Shown here piece by piece: positions 34,853 to 44,250 of a DNA stretch of 64,000 nucleotides. The stretch lies in contig NZ_CP059219.1 of the NCBI RefSeq assembly GCF_014252395.1, positions 172,610-236,609 on the forward strand. The letters are read 5' to 3'. The DNA is from Blattabacterium cuenoti. Lineage in GTDB: Bacteria > Bacteroidota > Bacteroidia > Flavobacteriales > Blattabacteriaceae. Position 1 is the first letter of the stretch. Each line of letters begins with the position of its first letter. The position numbers were made by a program, and so were the translations under genes. The notes beneath the pieces are model-generated. The model saw nothing but the letters and a program-made list of their open reading frames with translations. It was not told the DNA's origin and ran no database searches.

Positions 34853-35830
34853 ATGAAAGAAAAAACTTTTCGACAAGTTATAGCAGAAGCTATGAGTGAA
34901 GAAATGAGAAAAAATAAATCAGTTTACCTTATGGGAGAAGAAGTAGCACAATATAATGGAGCTTATAAAGCATCTAAAGGAATGTTAGAAGAATTTGGAC
35001 CAAAAAGAGTTATTGATACACCTATATCAGAATTAGGATTTTCAGGAATAGGAGTTGGTTCAGCTATGAATGGATGCAGACCAATTATTGAATTTATGAC
35101 TTTTAATTTTTCTTTAGTAGCTATGGATCAAATCATTAATAATGCAGCAAAAATACGTTATATGAGTGGAGGACAATGGAACATTCCTATTGTTTTCAGA
35201 GGTCCTACTGGTTCTGCTGGACAATTAGGAGCTACTCATTCTCAATCTTTTGAAAGTTGGTATGCTAGTTGTCCTGGATTAAAAGTAATAATTCCATGTA
35301 ATCCTTATGATGCTAAAGGACTTTTAAAATCCGCAATAAGAGATAATAATCCAGTAATTTTTATGGAATCAGAACAAATGTATGGAGATAAAATGATGAT
35401 TCCAGAAGAAGAATATATTATTCCTATTGGAAAGGCAGATATCAAAAAAAAAGGAAAAGATATTAGTTTAGTATCTTTTGGAAAGATAATGAAAATGGCC
35501 CTTAGCATAGCAAAAAAAATGGAAAAAGAAAATATAAGCGTTGAAGTTATAGATATTAGAACTATTCGTCCATTAGATTATGAATCTATACTTACTTCTG
35601 TAAAAAAAACAAATCGTTTAATAATTTTAGAAGAATCATGGCCTTTTTCTTCTATTGGTTCTGAAATTTCATATTTCATACAAAAAAGAGCATTTGATTA
35701 TCTCGATGCTCCTATTGATAGAATATCTTTATTAGATACTCCTGCACCTTATGCTTCTAATTTAATTAAAAATTGGTTTCCTAACGAAGAAAAAATAATA
35801 ACATCTATTAAAAAAATTTTATACATTTAA
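34853..35830 (+). CDS. pdhB: Pyruvate dehydrogenase E1 component, beta subunit
   Basis: Beta subunit of the E1 decarboxylase of pyruvate dehydrogenase. The 325 residues have the usual MGEEVAQYNGAYKASKGML, PISELGFSGIGVG, EFMTFNFSLVAMDQI, GPTGSAGQLGATHSQ (the ThDP-side loop) and a C-terminal transketolase-like domain with EESWPFSSIG. The alpha subunit is not adjacent, so it must be encoded elsewhere. Its stop overlaps the convergent metF stop by 3 bases. Confidence 0.92.
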   Translation: MKEKTFRQVIAEAMSEEMRKNKSVYLMGEEVAQYNGAYKASKGMLEEFGPKRVIDTPISELGFSGIGVGSAMNGCRPIIEFMTFNFSLVAMDQIINNAAKIRYMSGGQWNIPIVFRGPTGSAGQLGATHSQSFESWYASCPGLKVIIPCNPYDAKGLLKSAIRDNNPVIFMESEQMYGDKMMIPEEEYIIPIGKADIKKKGKDISLVSFGKIMKMALSIAKKMEKENISVEVIDIRTIRPLDYESILTSVKKTNRLIILEESWPFSSIGSEISYFIQKRAFDYLDAPIDRISLLDTPAPYASNLIKNWFPNEEKIITSIKKILYI

Positions 35831-36789
35831 TAAATAGCTTGAACTATTTTATAAATATTTTCTGGTTTATCCATTGTATAATAATGTATAACTTCTACAC
35901 CAGAATTTTTTAATTCTTTAGATTGATGAATTCCCCATTCAATTCCTATATGAGATACTATTTTTTTATCTTTTGCTTTTTCTACTTCTTTAACTAATTC
36001 ATTTGGAATATTTAAATAAAACCTAGATGGTAAACTATTTAATTGTTTTTTAGAAGAAATTGGTTTTATTCCAGGTATTATAGGGACCGTTATTCCTTCT
36101 GATCTACATTTTTTAACAAATGTAAAAAATTTTTTATTGTCAAAAAACATTTGAGTTACGATATAATCTGCTCCTGCTTCTACTTTTTTTTTTAAAAAAA
36201 ATAAATCACTATCAATATTTGGAGCTTCTAAATGTTTTTCTGGATATCCAGCTACTCCAATACAAAAATCAAATAATGGAGATTTTTTTTGTTCAAAAAA
36301 AGTATTATCAAGATACTTTCCTTTATTCAAATTTGTAACTTGTTTTACAAGTTCTATTGCATATTTATGTCCATTTTTTTTTGCAATAAAAAATTTTTCA
36401 GATTTAATAGAATCACCTCTAAGAACTAAAACATTATCTATTCCTAAAAAATTTAAATCTATTAAAGCATTTTCTGTCATTTGTTTATTAAAACCTCCAC
36501 AAATAAGATGTGGGACAGCATCTACTCCATATTTATTCATAATTGCGGCACAAATACCTACAGTACCTGGACGTCTTGATATTTTTCTTCTTTGTAATAA
36601 TCCATTTTCTTTTTCTACATAAATAAATTCTTCACGATGATAGGTCACATCAATAAAAGGAGGATTAAATTCCATTAAAGGATCTAATGTTGAAAAAATA
36701 TCTTTAATATCATGTCCTCTTATAGGGGGTAATATTTCAAAAGAAAATAAACTTTTTTTTGCTTTAGTTATATGTTCAGTCACTTTCAT
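35827..36789 (-). CDS. metF: Methylenetetrahydrofolate reductase
   Basis: Flavoenzyme reducing 5,10-methylene-THF to 5-methyl-THF for methionine synthesis. I use the ATG at 36787-36789 (MKVTEHITKA, 320 residues); a frame from 36813 overlaps serS and adds an unconserved tail. Motifs include FSFEILPPIRG, DVTYHREEF (the active-site region), VLRGDS and DYIVTQMFFD. It is 7 bases behind serS on the same strand. Confidence 0.95.
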   Translation of the reverse strand: MKVTEHITKAKKSLFSFEILPPIRGHDIKDIFSTLDPLMEFNPPFIDVTYHREEFIYVEKENGLLQRRKISRRPGTVGICAAIMNKYGVDAVPHLICGGFNKQMTENALIDLNFLGIDNVLVLRGDSIKSEKFFIAKKNGHKYAIELVKQVTNLNKGKYLDNTFFEQKKSPLFDFCIGVAGYPEKHLEAPNIDSDLFFLKKKVEAGADYIVTQMFFDNKKFFTFVKKCRSEGITVPIIPGIKPISSKKQLNSLPSRFYLNIPNELVKEVEKAKDKKIVSHIGIEWGIHQSKELKNSGVEVIHYYTMDKPENIYKIVQAIY

Positions 36790-36796
36790 AAAAATT

Positions 36797-38059
36797 CTAT
36801 TTAATAAAATCAAATCCTGTATAAGGAATCAAAATTTTAGGAATATTAATTTGATCTTCAGATTGATTATTTTCTAATAAAGCTACTATAATACGTGGTA
36901 AAGCTAAAGAACTCCCATTCAAAGTATGACACAATTCTATTTTACCTTTTATAGTTTTATATTTTAAATGTAATCTATTAGATTGAAAATTTGTACAATT
37001 TGAAATAGAACTTACCTCTAACCATTTTTTTTGAGCTATAGAATAAACTTCAAAATCATAAGTTATAGCAGAAGAAAAACCAAGATCTGTAGCATTTAAA
37101 CGTATAAGACGAAAAGGTAATTTTAAAGATTTTAAAATTTTTTTAACATGTAAAATCATTTCTTCTAAATAATAAGAAGATGTATTTTTTGTAGTAATTT
37201 GAATAATCTCTACTTTTTCAAATTGATGTAATCTATTTAATCCTCTTACTTTAGAACCATAAGAACCTGATTCTCTTCTAAAACAAGAAGTATAAGCAGT
37301 TGCTTTAATAGGAAGTTCTTTTTCCATAAAAATATTATTTCTATAACAATTCATAAGAGGAATTTCTCCTGTAGGAATTAAATAAAAATTATCTTTTTCT
37401 ATAAAATACATTTGATTTTCCTTGTCTGGTATTTGACCTGTAGCATATCCAGATATTTCATTAATAAAATAAGGTAAACTATATTCTTTATATGATGCGT
37501 TTATGTTTTCATCTAAAAAATATTGAATTAAACTTCTTTGTAATTTAGCTACTTTGTCTATATAAACTGGAAAACCGGATCCACATATTTTTGTTCCTAA
37601 ATTAGAATCATACAAATGAAATTTTTTAGATAACTCCCAATGAGGAAGTGGATTTTTAATAGAGTAACATATTGGTTTTTCTTGAAAAAGAATATCATAT
37701 TTATGTTTTTTTTCTATTTTTTTGTGAGGAATATTAGGAATTTCTTTTAATATATTTTCTAATATTTGATTAATTTTTTTTAATTGAAAATTAAAAATTT
37801 TTTTTTCCTTTTTTAAAAAAAAAGATTTTTTTTTAAAAGGATTTATTTTAATTTTTTCATTTAAATTAAAAATTTTTCCTATTTTTTTTGATATTAAATT
37901 TTCTTCTTCCAATATTTTATTTAAAACATTTTGAATATGTTTTTTTTTATCATATAAAACTAATATTTCATCTATTAGGTGTATTTTTTTAAAATTTCTT
38001 TTTTTTAACCCTAATAAAACTTTTTCTCTATTTTTACCTATAAAAGAAGGGCTAAGCAT
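36797..38059 (-). CDS. serS: Seryl-tRNA synthetase
   Basis: Class II synthetase charging tRNA-Ser, 420 residues. The N-terminal tRNA-binding coiled-coil arm (about residues 30-100) is very Lys-rich. Catalytic motifs are motif 2 in AYTSCFRRESGSYG and motif 3 in LNGSSLALPRIIVALLEN. It is otherwise normal in length. The 71-base gap to rsmA holds the rsmA promoter box. Confidence 0.96.
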   Translation of the reverse strand: MLSPSFIGKNREKVLLGLKKRNFKKIHLIDEILVLYDKKKHIQNVLNKILEEENLISKKIGKIFNLNEKIKINPFKKKSFFLKKEKKIFNFQLKKINQILENILKEIPNIPHKKIEKKHKYDILFQEKPICYSIKNPLPHWELSKKFHLYDSNLGTKICGSGFPVYIDKVAKLQRSLIQYFLDENINASYKEYSLPYFINEISGYATGQIPDKENQMYFIEKDNFYLIPTGEIPLMNCYRNNIFMEKELPIKATAYTSCFRRESGSYGSKVRGLNRLHQFEKVEIIQITTKNTSSYYLEEMILHVKKILKSLKLPFRLIRLNATDLGFSSAITYDFEVYSIAQKKWLEVSSISNCTNFQSNRLHLKYKTIKGKIELCHTLNGSSLALPRIIVALLENNQSEDQINIPKILIPYTGFDFIK

Positions 38060-38118
38060 GAAATTAAAATCGTATTTTTATCGTTTTTGTTATATTAAGA
38101 TACGAATAATATTTTTTC

Positions 38119-38126
38119 TATATTTG
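38119..38126 (+). promoter_or_regulatory. Putative -7 box for rsmA-folD-queE
   Basis: TATATTTG ends only 4 bases before the rsmA ATG at 38131. If it is the promoter, the transcript starts at or next to the start codon, that is, leaderless or nearly so. Confidence 0.5.
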
Positions 38127-38130
38127 CAGA

Positions 38131-38895
38131 ATGCGTAGTTATATTTTTAGAAAAAAATTAGATCAATATTTTTTAAAAGATAAAAATATAGCTAAAAAAA
38201 TTGTAAATAATCTTTCTTTTAAAAATTATGATACAGTAGTAGAAGTAGGACCTGGGTTAGGAATATTGACACAATATTTAATTAATAATAATGTTTTTTT
38301 AATAGAAATAGATAAAAAATTAATTTTTTTTTTAAAACAAAATTTTCCTAAATATAAAAATCAAATAATTCATAAGGATTTTTTAAAATGGAATCCTGAA
38401 GAAATTCAATTAAAAAATTTTGCAATAATAGGTAATTTTCCTTATAGTATTTCATCCAAAATATTATTTCATATATTAAAATATAGTCACTATATACCAG
38501 AGTGTATTGGTATGTTTCAAAAAGAGGTAGTAAAAAAAATTATGTCTAAAAAAGGAGAAAAAACATATGGAATTTTATCTGTATTAATACAAACATTTTA
38601 TGATATAAAATACCTTTTTAAGGTAAAAAAAAATGTTTTTTATCCTATACCAAATGTACAATCTTCCGTTATTTCTTTAAAAAGAAAAAAAAATGATATT
38701 TTATTTAATAAAAATTTATTATTTCAATGTGTAAAAACAGCTTTTAATCAGAGAAGAAAAAAATTAAAAAATTCTTTACAATTATTCGATTATGTTAATA
38801 ATTTTTATGAAATACCATTCTTAAACAAAAGAGCGGAAGAATTATCTGTAAAAGAATTTCTTCAATTAACAAAAGAAATAGAAACTATAAAATGA
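38131..38895 (+). CDS. rsmA: 16S rRNA dimethyladenosine transferase
   Basis: Methylates the two adenosines in helix 45 of 16S rRNA. The 254 residues have the SAM-binding VVEVGPGLGILTQYL, the catalytic-loop IGNFPYSISSKI, and the C-terminal helical domain with TAFNQRRKKLKNSL. It overlaps folD by 4 bases (ATGA). This is the only visible promoter for the three-gene group rsmA-folD-queE. Confidence 0.97.
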   Translation: MRSYIFRKKLDQYFLKDKNIAKKIVNNLSFKNYDTVVEVGPGLGILTQYLINNNVFLIEIDKKLIFFLKQNFPKYKNQIIHKDFLKWNPEEIQLKNFAIIGNFPYSISSKILFHILKYSHYIPECIGMFQKEVVKKIMSKKGEKTYGILSVLIQTFYDIKYLFKVKKNVFYPIPNVQSSVISLKRKKNDILFNKNLLFQCVKTAFNQRRKKLKNSLQLFDYVNNFYEIPFLNKRAEELSVKEFLQLTKEIETIK

Positions 38896-39758
38896 CTAAA
38901 TTATTAAATGGTAATCAGTTAGCATCTGAAATAAAAAAAGAAATTTTAAAAAAAATAGAAAAAAATATTTTACATAAAAAAAAACGTATACCTCATCTTG
39001 GTATTATTTTAACAGGAAATTCAAGTTCTAGTATTACATATGTTAATAGTAAAATTAAAGAATGTAAAAATATAGGAATAAAATCTTCTTTAGTTCATTT
39101 ACCTTCATACAGTTTAGAAAAAGATTTATTAAAAGAAATAGAAAAAATGAATAAAAATCCATTAATAGATGGATTTATTGTACAATTACCACTTGAAAAA
39201 CATATTAATCAAGATAATATTATTTTATCTATTAATCCAAAAAAAGATGTAGATGGGTTTCATCCTGAAAATTTTGGTAAAATGGCTTTAGAAATGAAAA
39301 GTTTTTATCCTGCTACAGCATTAGGAATATTAACTCTTTTAGAAAAAAATAAAATTAAAATACATGGAAAATATATTGTAGTAATAGGAAGAAGTAAAAT
39401 AGTAGGAAAACCTATTAGTATTTTAATGACTAGAAAAACTTATCCTGGAAATGGAACTGTAACACTTACTCATAGCAACACTCCAAATATAGAAAATTAT
39501 ACAAAACAAGCAGACATAATCATAGTTGCAGTAGGGATCCCTGGTTTTCTTAAAGGAAAAATGATTAAAAAAGGATCTATTATTATAGATGTAGGGATAA
39601 ATACTATTAAAAATAAAAAAAAAATATTAGGTGATGTAGATTTTCATAGCGTTTATGGAAAAGCTTCTTACTTAACACCTGTTCCCGGTGGAATAGGTCC
39701 TATGACTCGTGTCATGTTATTAAAAAATACTTTAAAGGCTGCATTATTAAATAGATGA
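38892..39758 (+). CDS. folD: Methylenetetrahydrofolate dehydrogenase/cyclohydrolase
   Basis: Bifunctional enzyme interconverting methylene-, methenyl- and formyl-THF. The 288 residues contain the active-site segment SSITYVNSKIKEC (Tyr and Lys), VQLPLEKHI, KDVDGFHPENFG, the Rossmann motif VVIGRSKIVGKP and the C-terminal VPGGIGPMTRVML. It overlaps rsmA and queE by 4 bases on each side, so translational coupling is likely. Confidence 0.97.
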   Translation: MTKLLNGNQLASEIKKEILKKIEKNILHKKKRIPHLGIILTGNSSSSITYVNSKIKECKNIGIKSSLVHLPSYSLEKDLLKEIEKMNKNPLIDGFIVQLPLEKHINQDNIILSINPKKDVDGFHPENFGKMALEMKSFYPATALGILTLLEKNKIKIHGKYIVVIGRSKIVGKPISILMTRKTYPGNGTVTLTHSNTPNIENYTKQADIIIVAVGIPGFLKGKMIKKGSIIIDVGINTIKNKKKILGDVDFHSVYGKASYLTPVPGGIGPMTRVMLLKNTLKAALLNR

Positions 39759-40363
39759 AAAAAATAGTTTTTCCTATAAAAGAATCTTTTTATTCTATTC
39801 AAGGTGAAGGATTTTATTCCGGTTTATCTGCTTATTTTATTCGTTTTAAAGGATGTTATATAAGATGTAATTGGTGTGATACAAAAGAAAGTTGGAATAT
39901 AAAACAAAAAGATTTTGTTTCTATTCAAAAAATTATTTTTGATCTAACTTATCAAAAAATAAAAACTGTAATATTAACTGGAGGAGAACCTACAATGTGG
40001 AATTTATATCCCTTAACTAAAATTCTTAAAAAAAAAGGATACCGAATTCATGTTGAAACTTCAGGATCTTATCCCATAAAAGAAAAATATATAGAGTGGA
40101 TTACACTTTCTCCTAAAAAAAATAAACTTCCTATAAAAGATAATTATAAAAAAGCAAATGAATTAAAAATTATTATTTCTGATGAAAAAGATTTTCTTTT
40201 TGCAGAAGAACAAGCTCTTTTTGTAAAAACTAATTGTGTATTATTTTTACAACCTGAATGGAATAATTTTATTAAAATAGTTCCAAAAATTATTTTTTAT
40301 ATCAAAAAAAATACTAAATGGAGAATATCCCTTCAAATTCATAAAATATTAGATATACCATAA
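39755..40363 (+). CDS. queE: 7-carboxy-7-deazaguanine synthase
   Basis: Radical-SAM enzyme that contracts carboxy-tetrahydropterin to CDG, on the path to queuosine in tRNA. The 202 residues open with SIQGEGFYSG. The cluster-binding CYIRCNWC (Cx3Cx2C) follows, then VILTGGEPTMW, as in radical-SAM proteins. Keeping queuosine synthesis in a reduced genome is notable. Other que genes are not in this window. It converges on hisI with a 3-base gap. Confidence 0.93.
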   Translation: MKKIVFPIKESFYSIQGEGFYSGLSAYFIRFKGCYIRCNWCDTKESWNIKQKDFVSIQKIIFDLTYQKIKTVILTGGEPTMWNLYPLTKILKKKGYRIHVETSGSYPIKEKYIEWITLSPKKNKLPIKDNYKKANELKIIISDEKDFLFAEEQALFVKTNCVLFLQPEWNNFIKIVPKIIFYIKKNTKWRISLQIHKILDIP

Positions 40364-40366
40364 TAA

Positions 40367-40978
40367 TTATGATTTTAAATATCTATTTTCTAAAATATTT
40401 ATAACATCTTGTATAGAAATTCCTTTTTTATGTAAAAGAATAAGATAATGAAAAAGTAAATCTGCAGATTCATTTAAAAAAAAATTTTGATTATTGTCTT
40501 TAGATTCAATAATAACTTCTACAGCTTCTTCTCCTAATTTTTGAGAAATTCTATTTATACCTTTTTTTGATAATTTATATATATAGGAATTTTTTTGTTT
40601 TTTTCTAATTCTATCAGAAATTAAATTTTCTAAAAAAAAAAGAAAATTTTTTTTACTTTTATTGCTTTCTTTCCAACAAGTATCTGTTCCTTTATGACAA
40701 ATAGGACCAGTAGGTTCAGCTTTAATTAATAATGAATCTTGATCACAATCAATTAATATATCTTTAATCAATAGAAAATTTTTACTTACTTCTCCTTTAG
40801 TCCATAATCTTTTTTTAGATCTACTATAAAAAGTAACTTTTTTATCATTAATACTTTTTATATAAGCTTCTTCATTCATATATCCCAACATTAATACTTT
40901 ATCAGTTTTTATATCCTGAATAATAACGGGAATTAAACCTTTTTTAAAATCTATTTTTGTTTTTTTTAAATATTTCAT
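40367..40978 (-). CDS. hisI: Bifunctional phosphoribosyl-AMP cyclohydrolase / phosphoribosyl-ATP pyrophosphatase
   Basis: Carries out steps 3 and 2 of histidine synthesis (HisIE fusion). The cyclohydrolase half (residues 1 to about 105) has VTFYSRSKKRLWTKGE and the zinc-binding acids and Cys of DCDQDSLL and CHKGTDTCW. The pyrophosphatase half (about 115-203) has KLGEEAVEVIIESK. It is the last gene of the his operon and overlaps hisF by 4 bases. Confidence 0.97.
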   Translation of the reverse strand: MKYLKKTKIDFKKGLIPVIIQDIKTDKVLMLGYMNEEAYIKSINDKKVTFYSRSKKRLWTKGEVSKNFLLIKDILIDCDQDSLLIKAEPTGPICHKGTDTCWKESNKSKKNFLFFLENLISDRIRKKQKNSYIYKLSKKGINRISQKLGEEAVEVIIESKDNNQNFFLNESADLLFHYLILLHKKGISIQDVINILENRYLKS

Positions 40979-41736
40979 ATTGTAGTTCTTATAGGTATAT
41001 GAAGCCTATTTAAATAATATTTTAATTTTGGTATTTCTATTTCTTTATAGTGAAAAATGCTAGCAGCTAAAGCCGCATCTGCTTTTCCATTTTTTAATAT
41101 TTGATAAAAATCTTCTAGTTTTCCTGCTCCACCTGAAGCAATAACTGGTGTAGAAACCATTTCAGATATTTTTTTAGTAATATCTAATGCAAATCCATTT
41201 TTTGTTCCATCATGATTCATTGAAGTTAATAATATTTCTCCTGCTCCTCTATTAGTACCTTCTATAGCCCAATCTATTGTTCTAATTTTAGTAGAAATTC
41301 TTCCTCCATTTAAATAAACCATCCATTCATTTTCTTCATATTTAGTATCAATAGCTAAAACAATACATTGACTTCCAAATCTTTTAGAAAATTTTTCTAA
41401 AAGATTTGGATTTTTGAAAGCTTCGGTATTAATAGATATTTTATCTGCTCCTGCATGTAATAATAATTCAATATCTTTTTCTTCTTTAATTCCTCCACCA
41501 ACAGTAAAAGGAATATTAATATGACGAGAAATATCTCTTACTAAACTAATTAATGTTTTTCTTTTTTCATTTGTAGCTGTTATATCCAAAAATATTAATT
41601 CATCAGCACCTTGTTTTGTATACCAACGACCTAATTTTATTGGATCTCCTGCATCTTTTAAATGTTTAAAATTAACTCCTTTTACTGTTCTTCCATTTTT
41701 TATATCTAAACAAGGAATAATGCGTTTAGCTAACAT
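40975..41736 (-). CDS. hisF: Imidazole glycerol phosphate synthase, cyclase subunit
   Basis: Beta-barrel cyclase that uses ammonia from HisH to form imidazole glycerol phosphate and AICAR. The 253 residues show RIIPCLDIKNGRTVKG with the catalytic Asp, TVGGGIKEEKDIE, LAIDTKY with the second Asp, and ASGGAGKLEDF. It overlaps hisA by 7 bases and hisI by 4. Confidence 0.98.
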   Translation of the reverse strand: MLAKRIIPCLDIKNGRTVKGVNFKHLKDAGDPIKLGRWYTKQGADELIFLDITATNEKRKTLISLVRDISRHINIPFTVGGGIKEEKDIELLLHAGADKISINTEAFKNPNLLEKFSKRFGSQCIVLAIDTKYEENEWMVYLNGGRISTKIRTIDWAIEGTNRGAGEILLTSMNHDGTKNGFALDITKKISEMVSTPVIASGGAGKLEDFYQILKNGKADAALAASIFHYKEIEIPKLKYYLNRLHIPIRTTI

Positions 41737-42467
41737 ATTATATTATTTTTATCTTTCCAATCTTTAAGTTCTGATAACGATATTTTATTCTCATATATAG
41801 CTTTACCAATAATTACACCATTGCAACCTAATTTGAATAATTTTTCTATATCATGTATACTACTAATTCCTCCACTTGCTATGAATTTCATATTTGGAAA
41901 TTTTTGTATAATTTTTTCATATAAAGTAAAAGAAGGACCAGATAATACTCCATCTTTAGATATATCTGTACAAAAAATATTTTTTACTCCATGAGTATTT
42001 TTTTCTTTTAAAAAATCAAAAAATGGAATATCAAAAAATTTTGTCCATCCATTAGTAGCAATTTTATTATTATTAATATCTACTCCTAATAATATTTTAT
42101 CTTTTCCATAAATATGAATCCATTCTTTTAAAAGTAATGGATTTTTAACGGCAATACTTCCTACAGTAGCCATATGTCCTCCATTATTAAATACGTTACG
42201 AACATCTTTTTCTGTATAAATACCTCCTCCAAAATCTATAATTAGATTCGTATATTTTGCTATTTTTTCTAATATATTCCAATGAATAACTTTTCCTTCT
42301 TTTGCTCCATCTAAATCTACTAAATGAAGCCTAGATATTCCCTTATCTTCTAATAATAAAGCAACATCTAATGGATTTTTATTGTAAATTTTTTTTCTAT
42401 TAAAATCTCCTTGTATTAAACGAACACATTTTCCATCAATTAAATCTATAGCTGCTATAATATTCAT
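41730..42467 (-). CDS. hisA: ProFAR isomerase
   Basis: Opens and rearranges the ribose of ProFAR, step 4 of histidine synthesis. The 245-residue beta-barrel has AIDLIDGKCVRLIQGDF with the catalytic Asp, the phosphate loop DFGGGIYTEKDV, DISKDGVLSGPS, and IASGGISSIHDI. The tandem order hisA-hisF is conserved across bacteria. 11 bases separate it from hisH. Confidence 0.98.
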   Translation of the reverse strand: MNIIAAIDLIDGKCVRLIQGDFNRKKIYNKNPLDVALLLEDKGISRLHLVDLDGAKEGKVIHWNILEKIAKYTNLIIDFGGGIYTEKDVRNVFNNGGHMATVGSIAVKNPLLLKEWIHIYGKDKILLGVDINNNKIATNGWTKFFDIPFFDFLKEKNTHGVKNIFCTDISKDGVLSGPSFTLYEKIIQKFPNMKFIASGGISSIHDIEKLFKLGCNGVIIGKAIYENKISLSELKDWKDKNNIIC

Positions 42468-42478
42468 AATTTTATGAT

Positions 42479-43069
42479 TTATAATCGAATAAAATTTTCT
42501 AATATTTTATGTCCTACATAAGAAGATTTTTCTGGATGAAATTGAACTGCATAAAAATTATTTTTTTGTATTGCTGCGCTATAATAAACTATATATTCTG
42601 TTTTTGCTATAGTATATTTTCCTAAAGGAGCGTAATAACCATGTACAAAATATTGATAGCTACCATCTGGTATATTTTCAAATAACGGTCCTTTTAATTT
42701 GTGAATAGTATTCCAACCTATTTGTGGAATTTTATCTTTTATATTTTTTGATTGAAATTTTTTAACTAATAAATCAAAAACACCTAAACAAATAGTATTA
42801 CTCTCTTCTGAAGATTTACAAAGTAATTGCATACCTAAACATATACCTAAAACAGGTTGTTCTAATTTAGATAAAATAATATCTAATTTTTTTTCTTTTA
42901 AATATTTCATAGCAAAATTAGCTTCTCCTACTCCAGGTAAAATTATTTTTTCAGCGTTTTGAATAGATTTTTTAGAATCTGTAACTATTGCTTCTACTCC
43001 TATTCTTTCTAAAGAAAAAAGAACTGATTGTACATTTCCTGCAGGATATTTTATGATAATCGTTTTCAT
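42479..43069 (-). CDS. hisH: Imidazole glycerol phosphate synthase, glutamine amidotransferase subunit
   Basis: Class I amidotransferase that supplies ammonia to HisF. The 196 residues carry the nucleophile Cys in LGICLGMQLL, the His/Glu pair in QFHPEKSS, and LPGVGEANFAM at the N-side. It lies between hisB and hisA, 14 and 11 bases away. Confidence 0.98.
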   Translation of the reverse strand: MKTIIIKYPAGNVQSVLFSLERIGVEAIVTDSKKSIQNAEKIILPGVGEANFAMKYLKEKKLDIILSKLEQPVLGICLGMQLLCKSSEESNTICLGVFDLLVKKFQSKNIKDKIPQIGWNTIHKLKGPLFENIPDGSYQYFVHGYYAPLGKYTIAKTEYIVYYSAAIQKNNFYAVQFHPEKSSYVGHKILENFIRL

Positions 43070-43083
43070 AATTTTTTAAAATT

Positions 43084-44250
43084 TTACAAGAATCCTTTAG
43101 AACTAGGTATTTTATTTTTAATAAAATTTTTTTGTATTGCCATTTTAATAGCTTTAGCAAAACATTTAAAAATAGATTCTATTTTATGATGTTCATTAAT
43201 ACCTATAGCATTAATATACAAATTGCATTTTGCAGATAAACAAAAAGATTTAAAAAAATGATAAAACATTTCTGTAGGAACTTTTCCTATTTTTTGTCTA
43301 AAAAATTTTGTTTTCCAAAGTAATTTACTTCTTCCACCAAGATCTAATGCTACTGTAGCTAAACTATCATCCATAGGAAGAATATAAAATCCATATCGTT
43401 CTAATCCCTTTTTATTTCCTAAAGATTGATTAAAAACTTCACCTAAAGCAATAGCAGTATCTTCTATAGTATGGTGTTCATCTATATAAAGATCTCCTTT
43501 AATTTTAATATTTATATCTATAGAACTGTGAAATGCTATTTGTTCTAATAAATGATCAAAAAATCCAAGTCCTGTTTGTATATGATAACGTCCTTTTCCA
43601 TAAAGAGAAAGTGATATTTTTATATCAGTTTCTGATGTAGTACGTTCATATACAAATTTTTTATTGGACATAGAGGACAAATATTCATATATTTTTTTCC
43701 AATTATCTGTTTTTAATGATATTATTTTTTTTAAAATTTTTTCATTTATAGTAGAATAATAATCTTTTTCTTCTTTTGTAAAATTTTTAAAATGAAAATT
43801 TTTTTTAATCCATATAGATTGACATCCTAAATTTTTAGCTAATAAAACATCTGTAAACCTATCTCCAATAACAAATGATTTAGAAATATCATATTCTTTT
43901 GAATTTAAATAAGAAGTAAGCATACCTATACCAGGTTTTCTTGTAGAAGATTTTTCTTCAGGAAAAGTTTTATCTATAAAAACAGAAGAAAAATTAATTC
44001 CTTCTGTTTTTAATAAATTTAAAATATGATTATGTATAGGCCAAAATATTTTTTCAGGAAATTTATTTGTACCTAAACCATCTTGATTTGTTACCATTAT
44101 TAAATCATAATCTAATTCTTGTACTATTTTTGATAAAAAATATATAACTTTTGGTAAAAAAGTTATTTTTTCAATAGAATCTATTTGATAAATAGGTGGA
44201 TTTTCTTCTATAATAGTACCATCTCTATCAATAAATAATATTTTTTTCAT
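43084..44250 (-). CDS. hisB: Bifunctional histidinol-phosphatase / imidazoleglycerol-phosphate dehydratase
   Basis: A 388-residue fusion for steps 7 and 9 of histidine synthesis, as in enterobacteria and flavobacteria. The HAD phosphatase half (about residues 1-165) has FIDRDGTIIEE with the nucleophile Asp and MVTNQDGLG. The dehydratase half (about 195-388) has the metal-binding GFFDHLLEQIAFHS, DEHHTIEDTAIALGE and NEHHKIESIFKC. Its start overlaps the hisC stop by 1 base. Confidence 0.98.
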   Translation of the reverse strand: MKKILFIDRDGTIIEENPPIYQIDSIEKITFLPKVIYFLSKIVQELDYDLIMVTNQDGLGTNKFPEKIFWPIHNHILNLLKTEGINFSSVFIDKTFPEEKSSTRKPGIGMLTSYLNSKEYDISKSFVIGDRFTDVLLAKNLGCQSIWIKKNFHFKNFTKEEKDYYSTINEKILKKIISLKTDNWKKIYEYLSSMSNKKFVYERTTSETDIKISLSLYGKGRYHIQTGLGFFDHLLEQIAFHSSIDINIKIKGDLYIDEHHTIEDTAIALGEVFNQSLGNKKGLERYGFYILPMDDSLATVALDLGGRSKLLWKTKFFRQKIGKVPTEMFYHFFKSFCLSAKCNLYINAIGINEHHKIESIFKCFAKAIKMAIQKNFIKNKIPSSKGFL

